Origin: Sphingobacterium tenebrionis
Lineage (GTDB): Bacteria > Bacteroidota > Bacteroidia > Sphingobacteriales > Sphingobacteriaceae
NCBI RefSeq assembly: GCF_037126265.1
Contig: NZ_JAYLLN010000003.1
Location: 1 to 64,000, forward strand
Direction of reading: 5' to 3'
Length of the DNA: 64,000 nucleotides
Below the pieces are notes generated by a model. That model worked only from the letters and a program-made list of their open reading frames with translations. It searched no databases and was not told the origin of the DNA. Shown one piece after another: positions 7,796 to 17,323 of this stretch (position 1 is its first letter; each line of letters opens with the position of its first letter). A program made the translations under genes and the position numbers.

Positions 7796-9514
7796 CTAAA
7801 CCTCCACCTTCTTCTTTAATCTTTGCTTAGCTTTTTTTACCCCTTCAATAGAAACACCCAATAGATCACTCATGCTTCTATTGTTTAGATCCAGTTTCAT
7901 TAAAGCAATCAATCTCAGGTCGCTTTCAGAAAGTTTTGGATTTTCCAGCTTTTGCGTTTCCAGGAATTCCGGATATACCTTATCGAACACATGCTTGAAT
8001 TTCAGCCATCGTTCATCCGTCATAATGTGGGATTCCAACATGCTACTTAGGTTTTCGGAAATCTCCAAAGCCAATTTCGGATCATGGGTTTCCTTCTCTT
8101 GGATCTCTTTCCTTAAGTGCTGTATAGTTTGGTCGTTATGCCGAATGGTATCCGTAAATTCCTGTAGGGAATTTTTGAGTACCGAAAGCTCCTGATCCAG
8201 TAGCTGTTTCTCAAATTTCAGGGCCAACTGTTCTTTTTCCAGTTCTGTGCTCCGGATCTGTATCCTGGTCTTCGATCGGTTGATCAATAACAGCACAATG
8301 ATAAATCCCAGGATCAATAACACCCCGACATACTGATAGTTCTGTTTGATCTGTTGCCTTTTTGCTTCTGCCTGTTTATTGGCCTGTTCATAACGTTCGA
8401 TTTCCCATTGCCAATAGATCTTCTGCATAGCCTCATTATTGCTTCTGGCCTCTAAAGAGTCTTTCAGCACTAAATATTTTTTTAACTGTGCCAGTTCCAG
8501 GTCTTTTTGACCTTTCCCAGCAGCAATATCCGCCAATATTTTTGCAGCATCCCGCTTGAAAACTAAAAAATAGGGTTTATCAGCCATTAATGCCGTACTT
8601 TCTGCGATATGCTTTTCAGCTAGATCCCATTTTTTCTGATGGGCATACATTCGGGCAACCTCCAGGTTGGCGCGCATGGCATCCAACACCTCATTATATT
8701 TCAAGGAGAGTTCGATATTCTGTTTGACCAAAGCAATGGCCTGGTCTTCATTCCCTTTTTCCCATTCATAGTCTGCTAGATTCCCTGCGATAATACCCAT
8801 CCATACCGAATCTTTGGCCACGGTGGCAATCTCCAAAGCCTGCTTATAAAAAGGATAAGCCTTGTCGAATAAGGCTGCTTTTTTATAATAAACACCTATG
8901 GCATTGGTCATATCGATCTTCTGGCGGCTATGTTCTTCGGTGTAAGGTAATGCAGTTTTGAGAAAGGAAATGGCTTTTTCCTGATCGCCGATGTAGGAAT
9001 AGAAACTAGCGATAAAGTTATAATGTTCCGGAAGGAGGGGAACTTTCTCTGTATCTACCTCTGCCTCGAGATCAGCTGCCAATAAAAAATATGGAAACGC
9101 ATCCTTCACTTCACGATAAGTATACAAATAATATCCCTGTCTGATATTGCCTATCATCCTTAGCTCGGGGAGATTTTCTCTTTCTATCAATTCCGATGCT
9201 AATTTATAATAGGCATTGCTTCGCGGATTTACCTGATCAAAGGCAATGGAAAAACCATCCGCCATCAGCATGTAATAGGCCCACTTTAGTGGGATGCTCC
9301 GTTCCTGATTGGCCAATTCCAATAAGGGGTGCAAATTCTTGATCAGGCCAACTGTATCTTTCTGAAAATCGACCTTCATCTTTAGGGCAAGTTCCAATTG
9401 TTCTCTTTGGTTCTTTTGCGTTTTGATGTTGGTAATTTCCTGGGCAGACAAATGCACTATACTACAAAGTACAACAAAATAGGTTAAAACTAATTTGGTT
9501 AATGTGGTTTGCAT
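7796..9514 (-). CDS. Secreted/membrane TPR protein with C-terminal HTH
   Basis: 572 residues with an N-terminal signal peptide ending in LSAQ, helical TPR-like repeats over residues about 40-360, one membrane helix near 395-412 (VGVLLILGFIIVLLL), a coiled coil, and a C-terminal LuxR-like helix-turn-helix (SDLRLIALMKLDLNNRSMSDLL). This is a common Bacteroidota layout for a one-piece membrane regulator, with periplasmic TPR input and cytoplasmic DNA-binding output. It is transcribed toward rfbA and separated from it by REP-like repeats. Targets are not evident. Confidence 0.85.
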   Translation of the reverse strand: MQTTLTKLVLTYFVVLCSIVHLSAQEITNIKTQKNQREQLELALKMKVDFQKDTVGLIKNLHPLLELANQERSIPLKWAYYMLMADGFSIAFDQVNPRSNAYYKLASELIERENLPELRMIGNIRQGYYLYTYREVKDAFPYFLLAADLEAEVDTEKVPLLPEHYNFIASFYSYIGDQEKAISFLKTALPYTEEHSRQKIDMTNAIGVYYKKAALFDKAYPFYKQALEIATVAKDSVWMGIIAGNLADYEWEKGNEDQAIALVKQNIELSLKYNEVLDAMRANLEVARMYAHQKKWDLAEKHIAESTALMADKPYFLVFKRDAAKILADIAAGKGQKDLELAQLKKYLVLKDSLEARSNNEAMQKIYWQWEIERYEQANKQAEAKRQQIKQNYQYVGVLLILGFIIVLLLINRSKTRIQIRSTELEKEQLALKFEKQLLDQELSVLKNSLQEFTDTIRHNDQTIQHLRKEIQEKETHDPKLALEISENLSSMLESHIMTDERWLKFKHVFDKVYPEFLETQKLENPKLSESDLRLIALMKLDLNNRSMSDLLGVSIEGVKKAKQRLKKKVEV

Positions 9515-9722
9515 TGCCCTTAAATTTCGATAAAAAATTGTTAAAATAACGAGTAAGAGATAGATGTTTTTTCATTATTGATAGCAGGCGTGCTTTTTTT
9601 TGATTGGGTAGTGGCAGGGTAGTGGGTGATTTTCGTATAGTTTTTAGGTATTGTTTTTATGGTAATCGGTTGTTTTTCAATAAAAAAGAGTTTTTGTCCA
9701 CCTTTTGTCCACCCCCGCTTGT

Positions 9723-9754
9723 TTTGAATATAGGTAGATGTCATGCTAACTTTG
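9723..9754 (+). promoter_or_regulatory. Bacteroidota-type promoter
   Basis: TTTG (9723-9726) and TAACTTTG (9747-9754) are spaced by 20 bases, a full match to the -33/-7 consensus. Transcription would begin near 9761. This excludes an upstream in-frame ATG at 9743 as a start and supports the ATG at 9791. Confidence 0.7.
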
Positions 9755-9790
9755 TTGCCGAACTATTTTTTTGAACTAATCAATCTAATT

Positions 9791-10300
9791 ATGTATTATT
9801 TGTTATTCACGCTGGTCATTATTGTAGCTATAGCGAGTTTTTATTTCATCCGCAAACGGAAGGTTTCCAATTTTCAAGAACATGCAGAGATGCAGGTCCG
9901 GGTTCTATTGGACCGTAATAATGTGGATTATGTGAAGCAGTATGGTTGTGTACTCTTCCAATTGAATATTTTGGATGATCAGCTTAAGGAAGTGGTCATC
10001 ACGGAGCTAAGAACTACCAACCGGAATTTTCTGATCAATAACTTTGAGAAATTGAATTTTTTTATCTCCCCATCGCATAAAGGGGAATCAGCGATGAGAT
10101 CAGTTGGCTTTTCCATATATAATAATTATCTGAAGAATTACAAGCCGAAGAAGGAGGGATTGATTGTGAAGGGATATATCAAAGATTTGAAGAATATGAA
10201 AAGAGCTTTTATGGTGACATCGTATTTTAAGATGGAACCTTTGGGAAAGGAGATTGAACAGGAGACTTTTAATGGAAGGGCATCGTCATTGGCAATTTGA
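9791..10300 (+). CDS. Small membrane-anchored protein of unknown function
   Basis: 169 residues from the start supported by the promoter. A hydrophobic helix (residues 2-20, YYLLFTLVIIVAIASF) is followed by positive RKRK and a soluble domain of about 145 residues, so the body should face the cytoplasm. No catalytic motif or known domain is recognised. It stands alone between the divergent TPR regulator and the polysaccharide regulator. Confidence 0.65.
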   Translation: MYYLLFTLVIIVAIASFYFIRKRKVSNFQEHAEMQVRVLLDRNNVDYVKQYGCVLFQLNILDDQLKEVVITELRTTNRNFLINNFEKLNFFISPSHKGESAMRSVGFSIYNNYLKNYKPKKEGLIVKGYIKDLKNMKRAFMVTSYFKMEPLGKEIEQETFNGRASSLAI

Positions 10301-10330
10301 TTTTTTTCTGAATTTCGGGGTTCTATCTGA

Positions 10331-10369
10331 CATAGTAAGGAGGTTTTCCCCTGGTACCTCCTCGCTATG
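10331..10369. terminator. Hairpin after the small membrane protein gene
   Basis: The arm CATAGTAAGGAGGT (10331-10344) pairs with ACCTCCTCGCTATG (10356-10369) at 12 of 14 positions around an 11-base loop. It lies 30 bases after the stop codon. No T tract follows, so it may be an mRNA-end hairpin or a divergent repeat rather than an intrinsic terminator. Confidence 0.4.
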
Positions 10370-10566
10370 GATTGAATGTTCGACCATGACTATTTGCCTT
10401 CCATCAGCAAGTGCCAAATAAGTACGATGAATTAAAATGTAAGGAACTTTTAGCACTTCCCCTCACTTACTTGCGTTTACAACCCGAGGATCATGGAAGT
10501 CAGATGGGGCCAGATATAATCACCAACATTAATAAAATGTTAAGTTTTCTTGTTTACTCATCAAAA

Positions 10567-10598
10567 TTTGGTTTATAAAAAATCAATGAGTACTTTTG
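10567..10598 (+). promoter_or_regulatory. Promoter of the polysaccharide-locus regulator
   Basis: TTTG (10567-10570) and TACTTTTG (10591-10598) lie 20 bases apart, a full Bacteroidota promoter. Transcription would start near 10605, just before the ATG at 10616, which rules out the longer open frame beginning at 10550. It is probably the main promoter for the regulator and may extend into the ugd-led operon. The 10301-10566 stretch before it has no gene. Confidence 0.75.
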
Positions 10599-10615
10599 TT
10601 GCTCACAATACTAAC

Positions 10616-11128
10616 ATGCTTGATACGATCATCACGTCCAAGACCAGGCTTAAGTTGCTGATTAAGTTTTTTGTGAGTTCCACTAACAAGGGATACCTTC
10701 GTGGGATAGCAGAAGAGTTCAATGAGTCGACCAATGCCATCCGGAAGGAGCTGAACCAGCTTTCTGATGCCGGATATTTGTCCAGGACCTCTGAAAACAA
10801 CCGAATCTACTACCAGGCCAACACCCAACATCCCTTATTCCAATCCTTACAGAATCTAGTCCGTACCTATCTGGGTATTGATCAGGCCGTGGATTATGTT
10901 CTGGAACGCGCGGGTGATGTGGAAACGGTATCCCTATTGGGCGATTACGCCAAGGGGGTGGATTCTGGAACGATCGAGCTGATGGTATTGGGCGATGAGC
11001 TGGACAAGGCATACTTATTGCAGTTGAGTGCCAAACTGGAGAAACTTCTGGATAAGGAGATCAAGCTCTATTTCGAGCGGCCTGAGGAAGTTCTTCAGCA
11101 GATCATTTTGTACCAGGGTGAAGATTAG
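10616..11128 (+). CDS. Winged-helix regulator at head of polysaccharide locus
   Basis: 170 residues from the promoter-supported ATG. The N-terminal half is a winged helix (SKTRLKLLIKFF, then GIAEEFNESTNAIRKEL as recognition region). The C-terminal half (about 85-165) looks like a nucleotidyltransferase-fold module (LLGDYAKGVDSGTIELMVLG). Proteins of this build commonly sit first in Bacteroidota exopolysaccharide loci and are assumed to regulate them. It lies 42 bases before ugd. Confidence 0.75.
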   Translation: MLDTIITSKTRLKLLIKFFVSSTNKGYLRGIAEEFNESTNAIRKELNQLSDAGYLSRTSENNRIYYQANTQHPLFQSLQNLVRTYLGIDQAVDYVLERAGDVETVSLLGDYAKGVDSGTIELMVLGDELDKAYLLQLSAKLEKLLDKEIKLYFERPEEVLQQIILYQGED

Positions 11129-11170
11129 GAATATTTTTTACACTCCAACAGAAAAAGGAATTTATATTCA

Positions 11171-12550
11171 ATGGAAATAAAGAAAATAACATGTATTGGC
11201 GCAGGCTATGTTGGGGGACCGACCATGTCTGTGATCGCCCAGAAGAACCCCGATATCCAGGTAACGGTTGTGGATCTGAATGCACAGCGTATTGCCGATT
11301 GGAACCAGGATGACCTGAGCCAATTGCCGGTCTACGAACCGGGATTGGACGCGGTAGTTGCTGAAGCGCGCGGAAGAAACCTTTTCTTCTCTACGGAGGT
11401 GGAAAAGGCGATCCAGGAAGCCGACATGATCTTTATTTCAGTGAATACACCAACCAAAACTTACGGTAAAGGCAAAGGACAAGCGGCAGATCTGAAGTTC
11501 ATCGAACTTTGTGCACGTCAGATTGCAGATGTTTCTACCAGCTCGAAGATAATCGTGGAGAAATCTACCATTCCGGTCCGTACGGCGGCAACCATCAAGA
11601 ATATCCTGGACCATACCGGAAAGGGCGTGCAATTCCAAGTCTTATCCAATCCGGAATTCCTTGCCGAAGGTACGGCGATACGGGATCTTCACCATCCGGA
11701 CCGCATACTGATCGGTGGAGAAAATCCAGAGGCTATCCAGGCCTTGAAGAAGATCTATGAAGCCTGGGTACCATCGGAAAGGATCATTACGACCAATCTT
11801 TGGTCATCGGAATTGTCCAAATTGGTGGCCAATGCGTTTTTGGCACAACGGGTATCCTCGATCAACTCGATCTCGGAGCTTTGCGAGGCAACTGGGGCCA
11901 ATGTGGATGAGGTGGCGAATGCCATCGGACAGGATTCCAGGATAGGATCCAAATTTTTAAAGGCCTCTGTGGGCTTTGGGGGGTCCTGTTTTCAAAAAGA
12001 CTTATTAAATTTAGTATATATTGCCCGTTCTTATAATCTGCATGCAGTGGCGGATTATTGGGATCAGGTCATCAAGATCAATGATCACCAGAAGACGCGG
12101 TTTGCGGAAAAGATCATCCAAACGATGTACAATACGGTAAATGGCAAGAAAATTGCTTTCTTGGGATGGGCATTCAAGAAGGATACGAATGATACGCGGG
12201 AATCGGCAGCGATCTATGTAGCGGACCATTTGTTGGAGGAGCAGGCACAGATTGCAGTGTATGACCCAAAGGTACAGGATGTGCAGATTTACAAAGATTT
12301 AGACTATTTAGCGACAAGAAGCCTGGAAGAGAACAAATCCCTCTTACAGGTTAAAACTAACCCTTATGATGCAGCAGCAGGCGCGCATGGCCTGGCGATA
12401 TTAACCGAATGGGATGAATTCAGAGATCTCGATTGGGGTAAGATCAAGACACAAATGAAGAAACCGGCCTTTATTTTCGACGGTAGGAAGCTATTGGATG
12501 GAAAGAAACTGACGGAGATGGGATTTGTGTATTATGCAATTGGTGAGTAA
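11171..12550 (+). CDS. ugd: UDP-glucose 6-dehydrogenase, eukaryote-like type
   Basis: 459 residues. Oxidises UDP-glucose to UDP-glucuronate with NAD. The Rossmann motif CIGAGYVGGPT is at residues 8-18, the catalytic Cys lies in FGGSCFQKDLLNL, and the C-terminal UDP-binding domain contains AFKKDTNDTRES. The length and the GAGYVGGPT signature resemble the animal-type UGDH subfamily rather than short bacterial Ugd. It supplies uronic acid for the polysaccharide. Confidence 0.95.
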   Translation: MEIKKITCIGAGYVGGPTMSVIAQKNPDIQVTVVDLNAQRIADWNQDDLSQLPVYEPGLDAVVAEARGRNLFFSTEVEKAIQEADMIFISVNTPTKTYGKGKGQAADLKFIELCARQIADVSTSSKIIVEKSTIPVRTAATIKNILDHTGKGVQFQVLSNPEFLAEGTAIRDLHHPDRILIGGENPEAIQALKKIYEAWVPSERIITTNLWSSELSKLVANAFLAQRVSSINSISELCEATGANVDEVANAIGQDSRIGSKFLKASVGFGGSCFQKDLLNLVYIARSYNLHAVADYWDQVIKINDHQKTRFAEKIIQTMYNTVNGKKIAFLGWAFKKDTNDTRESAAIYVADHLLEEQAQIAVYDPKVQDVQIYKDLDYLATRSLEENKSLLQVKTNPYDAAAGAHGLAILTEWDEFRDLDWGKIKTQMKKPAFIFDGRKLLDGKKLTEMGFVYYAIGE

Positions 12551-12583
12551 CAGGAACAATATTATACCCTAGTTATTTTTCTT

Positions 12584-13069
12584 ATGGAAAAAACAGAAAA
12601 GAAAATCAAGAAAAAATCTTTAAAAGATTATAATCCAGGTCCTAGAGTAGGAATTACTTTCAGTACGTTCGATCTATTGCATGCGGGACATATCATGATG
12701 TTGGCAGAAGCAAAACGTCAATGTGATTACCTGATCTGTGGATTGCAGATGGATCCGACATTGGATAGACCAGAAAAGAATGCGCCAACCCAAACGGTTG
12801 TAGAGCGTTATATTCAATTGAGGGGCTGTATCTATGTAGATGAGATTGTTCCATACTCTACGGAACAGGATCTGGAGGATATTCTGAAATCTTTTAAGCT
12901 GGATGTTAGGATTGTGGGTGATGAATATAAGGATAGGGATTTTACAGGACGTAAGTATTGTGAGGATAAAGGAATTGAACTTTACTTCAATAGCAGGGAC
13001 CATCGCTTTTCTTCTTCGGGATTGAGAAAGATCGTAGCGGAGAAGGAAAATTTGAAAAACGGGAAATAA
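12584..13069 (+). CDS. TagD-like nucleotidyltransferase
   Basis: 161 residues of the cytidylyltransferase fold, with GITFSTFDLLHAGH holding the HxGH catalytic motif and a late SSSGLRKI in place of ISTTxxR. The family couples CTP or ATP to small phosphorylated alcohols or sugars, as in glycerol-3-phosphate cytidylyltransferase. It sits between two nucleotide-sugar dehydrogenase genes, so it may make an activated non-sugar substituent for the glycan. The substrate cannot be told. Confidence 0.85.
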   Translation: MEKTEKKIKKKSLKDYNPGPRVGITFSTFDLLHAGHIMMLAEAKRQCDYLICGLQMDPTLDRPEKNAPTQTVVERYIQLRGCIYVDEIVPYSTEQDLEDILKSFKLDVRIVGDEYKDRDFTGRKYCEDKGIELYFNSRDHRFSSSGLRKIVAEKENLKNGK

Positions 13070-13099
13070 GAACATCTACACTAACAATTGGATCTACCA

Positions 13100-14494
13100 A
13101 TGAATAACAAAAGGGATAAAATAGCGATACTGGGATTGGGTTATGTGGGATTACCACTAGCCTTGGAATTCGCTAGAAAATATCCTGTAGTTGGTTTTGA
13201 TATCAACGAAAGCCGTGTAGAACAATTGAAGTCTGGTATAGATGAAACCTTTGAGGTCGATCTGCATGAAGAATCAGCTCTATTTGGTTATAATGAAGAA
13301 GGAAATGGTATTTTGTTCAGTTCCGAACTTTCAGATATTACTGATGCCAATATATATATCGTTACAGTTCCTACACCCATTAATTCCTTTAATGTTCCGA
13401 ATTTAAAACCTTTATTGTCGGCTAGTAAAATGATAGCTGAAAGGTTAAAAAAAGGTGATTTGGTTATTTATGAGTCTACGGTTTATCCAGGTTGTACGGA
13501 AGAGGATTGTATTCCTGTGTTGGAGAGGATATCAAAATTGAAATTCAATCAGGATTTCTTTGTCGGTTATTCTCCAGAACGGATCAATCCCGGTGATAAG
13601 GTGAACACCTTAGTGAACATTAAAAAGGTTACCTCGGGTTCTGATGAAGAAACGGCTGAAAGAGTGGATAAACTTTATGCTTCAATCATTAAAGCAGGAA
13701 CCTTTAAGGCTGCTTCGATTCAAGTTGCAGAGGCAGCGAAGGCCATTGAGAATGCACAGAGGGATGTGAATATCTCTTTTGTTAATGAGTTGGCCTTGAT
13801 TTTTGATCGATTAGGGATAGATACTCAGGATGTGTTGGATGCGGCGTCTACAAAATTTAATTTTCTGCCTTTCAAGCCAGGTTTGGTTGGTGGGCATTGT
13901 ATTTCCGTAGATCCTTTTTATTTAGCGCATAAAGCGGCTCAATTAGGATATCAGCCCAATGTGATTCTATCTGGAAGAAGGGTTAATGAGCGTATGGCAA
14001 ATTTTGTGGCATCTAAGGTAGTGAAGCTAATGATTGCCAAAGATATTGCCATTAAGGGATCAAGAGTATTGATTTTAGGAATAACTTTTAAAGAAAATTG
14101 TCCGGATATCAGGAATTCTAAAGTTGTTGAGATATATAAAGAACTCGAGGATTATGGCGTTAAGGTAGAAGTATTTGATCCTTGGGCTAATCCTGAGCAG
14201 GTTTTAGCAGAATATGATATTGATTTGTTGAAGAATTTGATAGTAATTGAAGGTATAAAGGAAAGATCCCGAAATGGGATTACTGCACAACCAATCAATC
14301 AAGTAGAATATTTTAATGGCAATTTAATTGAAATAGAAGTAGCGGAAGGGACAGGGAAATATGATGCAGTAATTTTAACCGTTGCGCATCAAGAATTTAA
14401 TGAAATGGATATCCGAAGTTTGGTTAAGGAAAATAGTGTTGTTTTTGATACTAAGGGTATTTTGGATAGAAATATAGTAGACGCAAGGTTATAA
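13100..14494 (+). CDS. Nucleotide-sugar 6-dehydrogenase (TviB/WbpO-like)
   Basis: 464 residues from the ATG at 13100; a TTG frame starts 12 bases earlier. Motifs are LGLGYVGLPLA at the N terminus, VPTPIN, and the catalytic GGHCISVDP. The family makes UDP-N-acetyl-hexosaminuronic acids. The next gene is a UDP-GlcNAc 2-epimerase, so the product could be UDP-ManNAcA, or UDP-GalNAcA if it acts as a TviB/WbpO enzyme. Confidence 0.92.
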   Translation: MNNKRDKIAILGLGYVGLPLALEFARKYPVVGFDINESRVEQLKSGIDETFEVDLHEESALFGYNEEGNGILFSSELSDITDANIYIVTVPTPINSFNVPNLKPLLSASKMIAERLKKGDLVIYESTVYPGCTEEDCIPVLERISKLKFNQDFFVGYSPERINPGDKVNTLVNIKKVTSGSDEETAERVDKLYASIIKAGTFKAASIQVAEAAKAIENAQRDVNISFVNELALIFDRLGIDTQDVLDAASTKFNFLPFKPGLVGGHCISVDPFYLAHKAAQLGYQPNVILSGRRVNERMANFVASKVVKLMIAKDIAIKGSRVLILGITFKENCPDIRNSKVVEIYKELEDYGVKVEVFDPWANPEQVLAEYDIDLLKNLIVIEGIKERSRNGITAQPINQVEYFNGNLIEIEVAEGTGKYDAVILTVAHQEFNEMDIRSLVKENSVVFDTKGILDRNIVDARL

Positions 14495-14512
14495 TTGATT
14501 TTAATTGAAGAT

Positions 14513-15628
14513 ATGAAAAAAAATCTTATCGTGTTTGGTACACGACCAGAAGCTATTAAAATGGCACCATTAGTAAAAGCTTTTCAAAATCAAAATGATT
14601 TTGAAACCAAGGTTTGTGTAACAGCCCAACACCGTGAAATGCTAGATCAGGTTCTGGATTTTTTCCAAATCAAACCGGATTATGATTTAGATTTAATGAA
14701 ACCGAATCAAAATCTCTATACATTAACAGCAGCAATTATAACTGAATTAAAGCCAATTTTAGAGGAATATCAGCCTGATTATGTATATGTTCATGGTGAT
14801 ACAACAACAACAATGGCTAGTAGCATTGCTGCATTTTATTCGGGTGCTCAAATTTGTCATGTTGAAGCAGGACTTAGAACACATAATAAAAGGTCTCCTT
14901 TTCCAGAAGAAATGAATAGGCAAGTTGCTGGGCGTATATGTGATTTTCATTTTGCACCTACAGAAGCCTCAAAAACTAATTTACTAATTGAAAACATTAA
15001 AGAACAGGATATCCTCGTAACTGGAAATACCGTCATAGATGCTTTATTTGATAGTTCTGAACGTGTTAAGGATTTGGAAAATGAGGAAATAGAGAAACTG
15101 AAAGGAATATTTGATCCGGCTAAAAAATTAATTTTGGTTACAGGTCATAGAAGAGAAAATCATGGTCAAGGATTTATCAATATTTGTGAGGCTTTAAAAG
15201 AAATTGCTCAAAAAAATAGTGATGTCCAAATTATTTATCCGGTACATTTGAATCCAAATGTTAAGAAACCTGTATATGAAATTCTTTCTTCTGTTGATAA
15301 TATACAATTGATTGATCCTTTAGCTTATCCTGCATTTGTTTGGTTAATGAATCAGTCTTATTTAATAATTACAGATTCTGGTGGTGTGCAAGAGGAAGCT
15401 CCAAGTTTAGGAAAGCCAGTTTTGGTTATGAGAGATACTACAGAGCGTCCAGAGGCAGTAGAGGCAGGAACAGTAATTCTTGTTGGAACAAATAAGGACT
15501 TAATAGTGTCAGAGGCCCAGGATTTGCTGTTAAACAGGGATAGGTATCGGAAAATGTCTGAATTACACAACCCTTATGGTGATGGGTTAGCTTGCAATAG
15601 GATAGTAGAATTCATTTCTAATTTATAA
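14513..15628 (+). CDS. wecB: UDP-GlcNAc 2-epimerase (non-hydrolysing)
   Basis: 371 residues from the ATG at 14513. The N-terminal FGTRPEAIKMAPL, YVHGDTTTT, VEAGLRT, TGHRRENHG and SGGVQEEAP are the standard WecB/MnaA signatures. It interconverts UDP-GlcNAc and UDP-ManNAc. It lies 18 bases after the dehydrogenase gene, consistent with a joint role in making an N-acetylated uronic acid precursor. Confidence 0.95.
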   Translation: MKKNLIVFGTRPEAIKMAPLVKAFQNQNDFETKVCVTAQHREMLDQVLDFFQIKPDYDLDLMKPNQNLYTLTAAIITELKPILEEYQPDYVYVHGDTTTTMASSIAAFYSGAQICHVEAGLRTHNKRSPFPEEMNRQVAGRICDFHFAPTEASKTNLLIENIKEQDILVTGNTVIDALFDSSERVKDLENEEIEKLKGIFDPAKKLILVTGHRRENHGQGFINICEALKEIAQKNSDVQIIYPVHLNPNVKKPVYEILSSVDNIQLIDPLAYPAFVWLMNQSYLIITDSGGVQEEAPSLGKPVLVMRDTTERPEAVEAGTVILVGTNKDLIVSEAQDLLLNRDRYRKMSELHNPYGDGLACNRIVEFISNL

Positions 15629-15629
15629 A

Positions 15630-17033
15630 ATGAAATCAGAAATCACTTCAAAAAATGGAATATTAAAGGAGACTTTGATTTATTCTATTGGTAGTTTTGG
15701 GTCAAAAATTTTTTCATTTCTATTAATTCCATTTTATACTTTCTTTTTAACAAAAAAAGAAATAGGTGATTTTGATTTATTATTTACTTCGATTACTCTA
15801 TTTGTACCATTAGTTTCACTACAAATGTCTGATGCTGTTTATAGATGGCTAATAGAGGATCATGAAACTGATAAAAGGAAGACTATAATTATTTCGAATG
15901 GATTTTTTGGTTTAATAATAGCATTTACAATCTTTCTGTTATTTTTTGTTTTTTACACATGGAAATATCCTTTTCGATATAGTCTTTATTTTATAATATT
16001 ATTATTTCTGAATTCCTTATTACCCATTCTTCAAAATATTTTGCGAGGCTTAGGTGATACAAAAAAATTTGCTTTTAATGGGGTAATTACTTCCATTCTA
16101 TTAGTGATATTTAATATTATTTTTATTTATGTTTTAAAATTAAAACTTGATGGAATTCTACTCGCTAACATAATTGCGTTTTCAATAGCAATTATTTTGA
16201 TTTATTTTCAGTTAAGATTATATAAGTATATAAAATTATCTTTTTTTGATCGATTAGTTCTCATAGATTTTTGTAAATATACACTTCCATTGATTCCTAA
16301 TTTAATGAGTTGGTGGTTAATTAGTTCTGCTAGCAAATTTATTATTCTGCATTACCTAGGTACAGAAGCAAATGGAATATATGCTATAACTTCAAGGTTT
16401 CCCTCAATTTTAATTATTATTAATTCAGTATTAATTTTACCAATTCAAGATTCTTTTTTAAAAAAGGATTCAAAAAATTCTGAATTAAATTTTATTATAA
16501 AACATTTCATTAAGTTGGAATTTTCATTGATATTAATGTTAATCGTCACTGCTCCATTTTATATGAGGATTATAGTAAGCAAAGAGTTTTATGAATCTTG
16601 GCCTTATATGCCTTTTTTATATTTAGGTGTGGGTTTTAATACTTTAGGGGCACTATTTGGATTAATTTACCAAAAGAATAAAGCTACTAAACAGATTACT
16701 GTTTCAACTATGATAGGAGCTTCTATATCAATAATTTTTTCAATCCTTTTTGTTCGGCAATATCAATTAATGGCAATTTCTGTTGCATTTTTGTTAGGGT
16801 ATATAATTATGACGATGATAAGATTTATAGATTTGAAAAAATATTTTAATGATTCTAGAATATTAATTGAATTATTGATGTTTTTATCTTTATGTATGAT
16901 AGCTTTCTTTATATCATATTATTCTACTAATGTTGTAAGGCTTTTTATTATATTAATATCGGGCATTATTTCCATTTATTTAAATATGAATTTCATTCGA
17001 ATATTATTAAAAAAAATAAATATTAACATATAA
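15630..17033 (+). CDS. Wzx-type polysaccharide flippase
   Basis: 467 residues, overwhelmingly hydrophobic with about 12-14 membrane helices, beginning with KETLIYSIGSFGSKIFSFLL, a typical opening of oligosaccharide flippases of the MOP superfamily. It should move the lipid-linked repeat unit across the inner membrane. It starts 1 base after wecB. From here on base composition is markedly AT-rich, so transfer or divergence of the variable centre of the locus is likely. Confidence 0.9.
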   Translation: MKSEITSKNGILKETLIYSIGSFGSKIFSFLLIPFYTFFLTKKEIGDFDLLFTSITLFVPLVSLQMSDAVYRWLIEDHETDKRKTIIISNGFFGLIIAFTIFLLFFVFYTWKYPFRYSLYFIILLFLNSLLPILQNILRGLGDTKKFAFNGVITSILLVIFNIIFIYVLKLKLDGILLANIIAFSIAIILIYFQLRLYKYIKLSFFDRLVLIDFCKYTLPLIPNLMSWWLISSASKFIILHYLGTEANGIYAITSRFPSILIIINSVLILPIQDSFLKKDSKNSELNFIIKHFIKLEFSLILMLIVTAPFYMRIIVSKEFYESWPYMPFLYLGVGFNTLGALFGLIYQKNKATKQITVSTMIGASISIIFSILFVRQYQLMAISVAFLLGYIIMTMIRFIDLKKYFNDSRILIELLMFLSLCMIAFFISYYSTNVVRLFIILISGIISIYLNMNFIRILLKKININI

Positions 17034-17251
17034 ATTTTATATTAAAAATCAAGGATACGCGTATAGATGTGTATGTATTTTGTTACAATCGTAGGGTGAT
17101 GCAATAATTTAACATTTTGATAATAATATTTAATAGTTGTAGAAAATAATTATTATGGTCAGAATTTAATTAAATAATTAAAATTGATTAATAAATCTTT
17201 TATTTGATAGCTATTCGATTACAAATAAAAAAACTTTAAAAAAGTAAAAAA

Positions 17252-17280
17252 TTGATAAATGAGTTTTTAATATAGTTTTG
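17252..17280 (+). promoter_or_regulatory. Internal promoter before the FAD-lipoprotein gene
   Basis: TTG (17252-17254) and TAGTTTTG (17273-17280) are spaced by 18 bases, matching the Bacteroidota consensus, with the ATG 43 bases downstream. It lies in the 290-base AT-rich gap after the flippase and suggests that the second half of the locus can be transcribed on its own. Confidence 0.6.
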
Positions 17281-17323
17281 TTTCTCAACACTAATTATTT
17301 ATAAATTCTTTATCAAAATTCAA

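Noticed and set aside
9541..9744. 67-residue minus-strand frame between the TPR gene and the next promoter
   Set aside because: Composition is Thr/Lys/Ile-rich without structure and it runs over the promoter of the gene at 9791.
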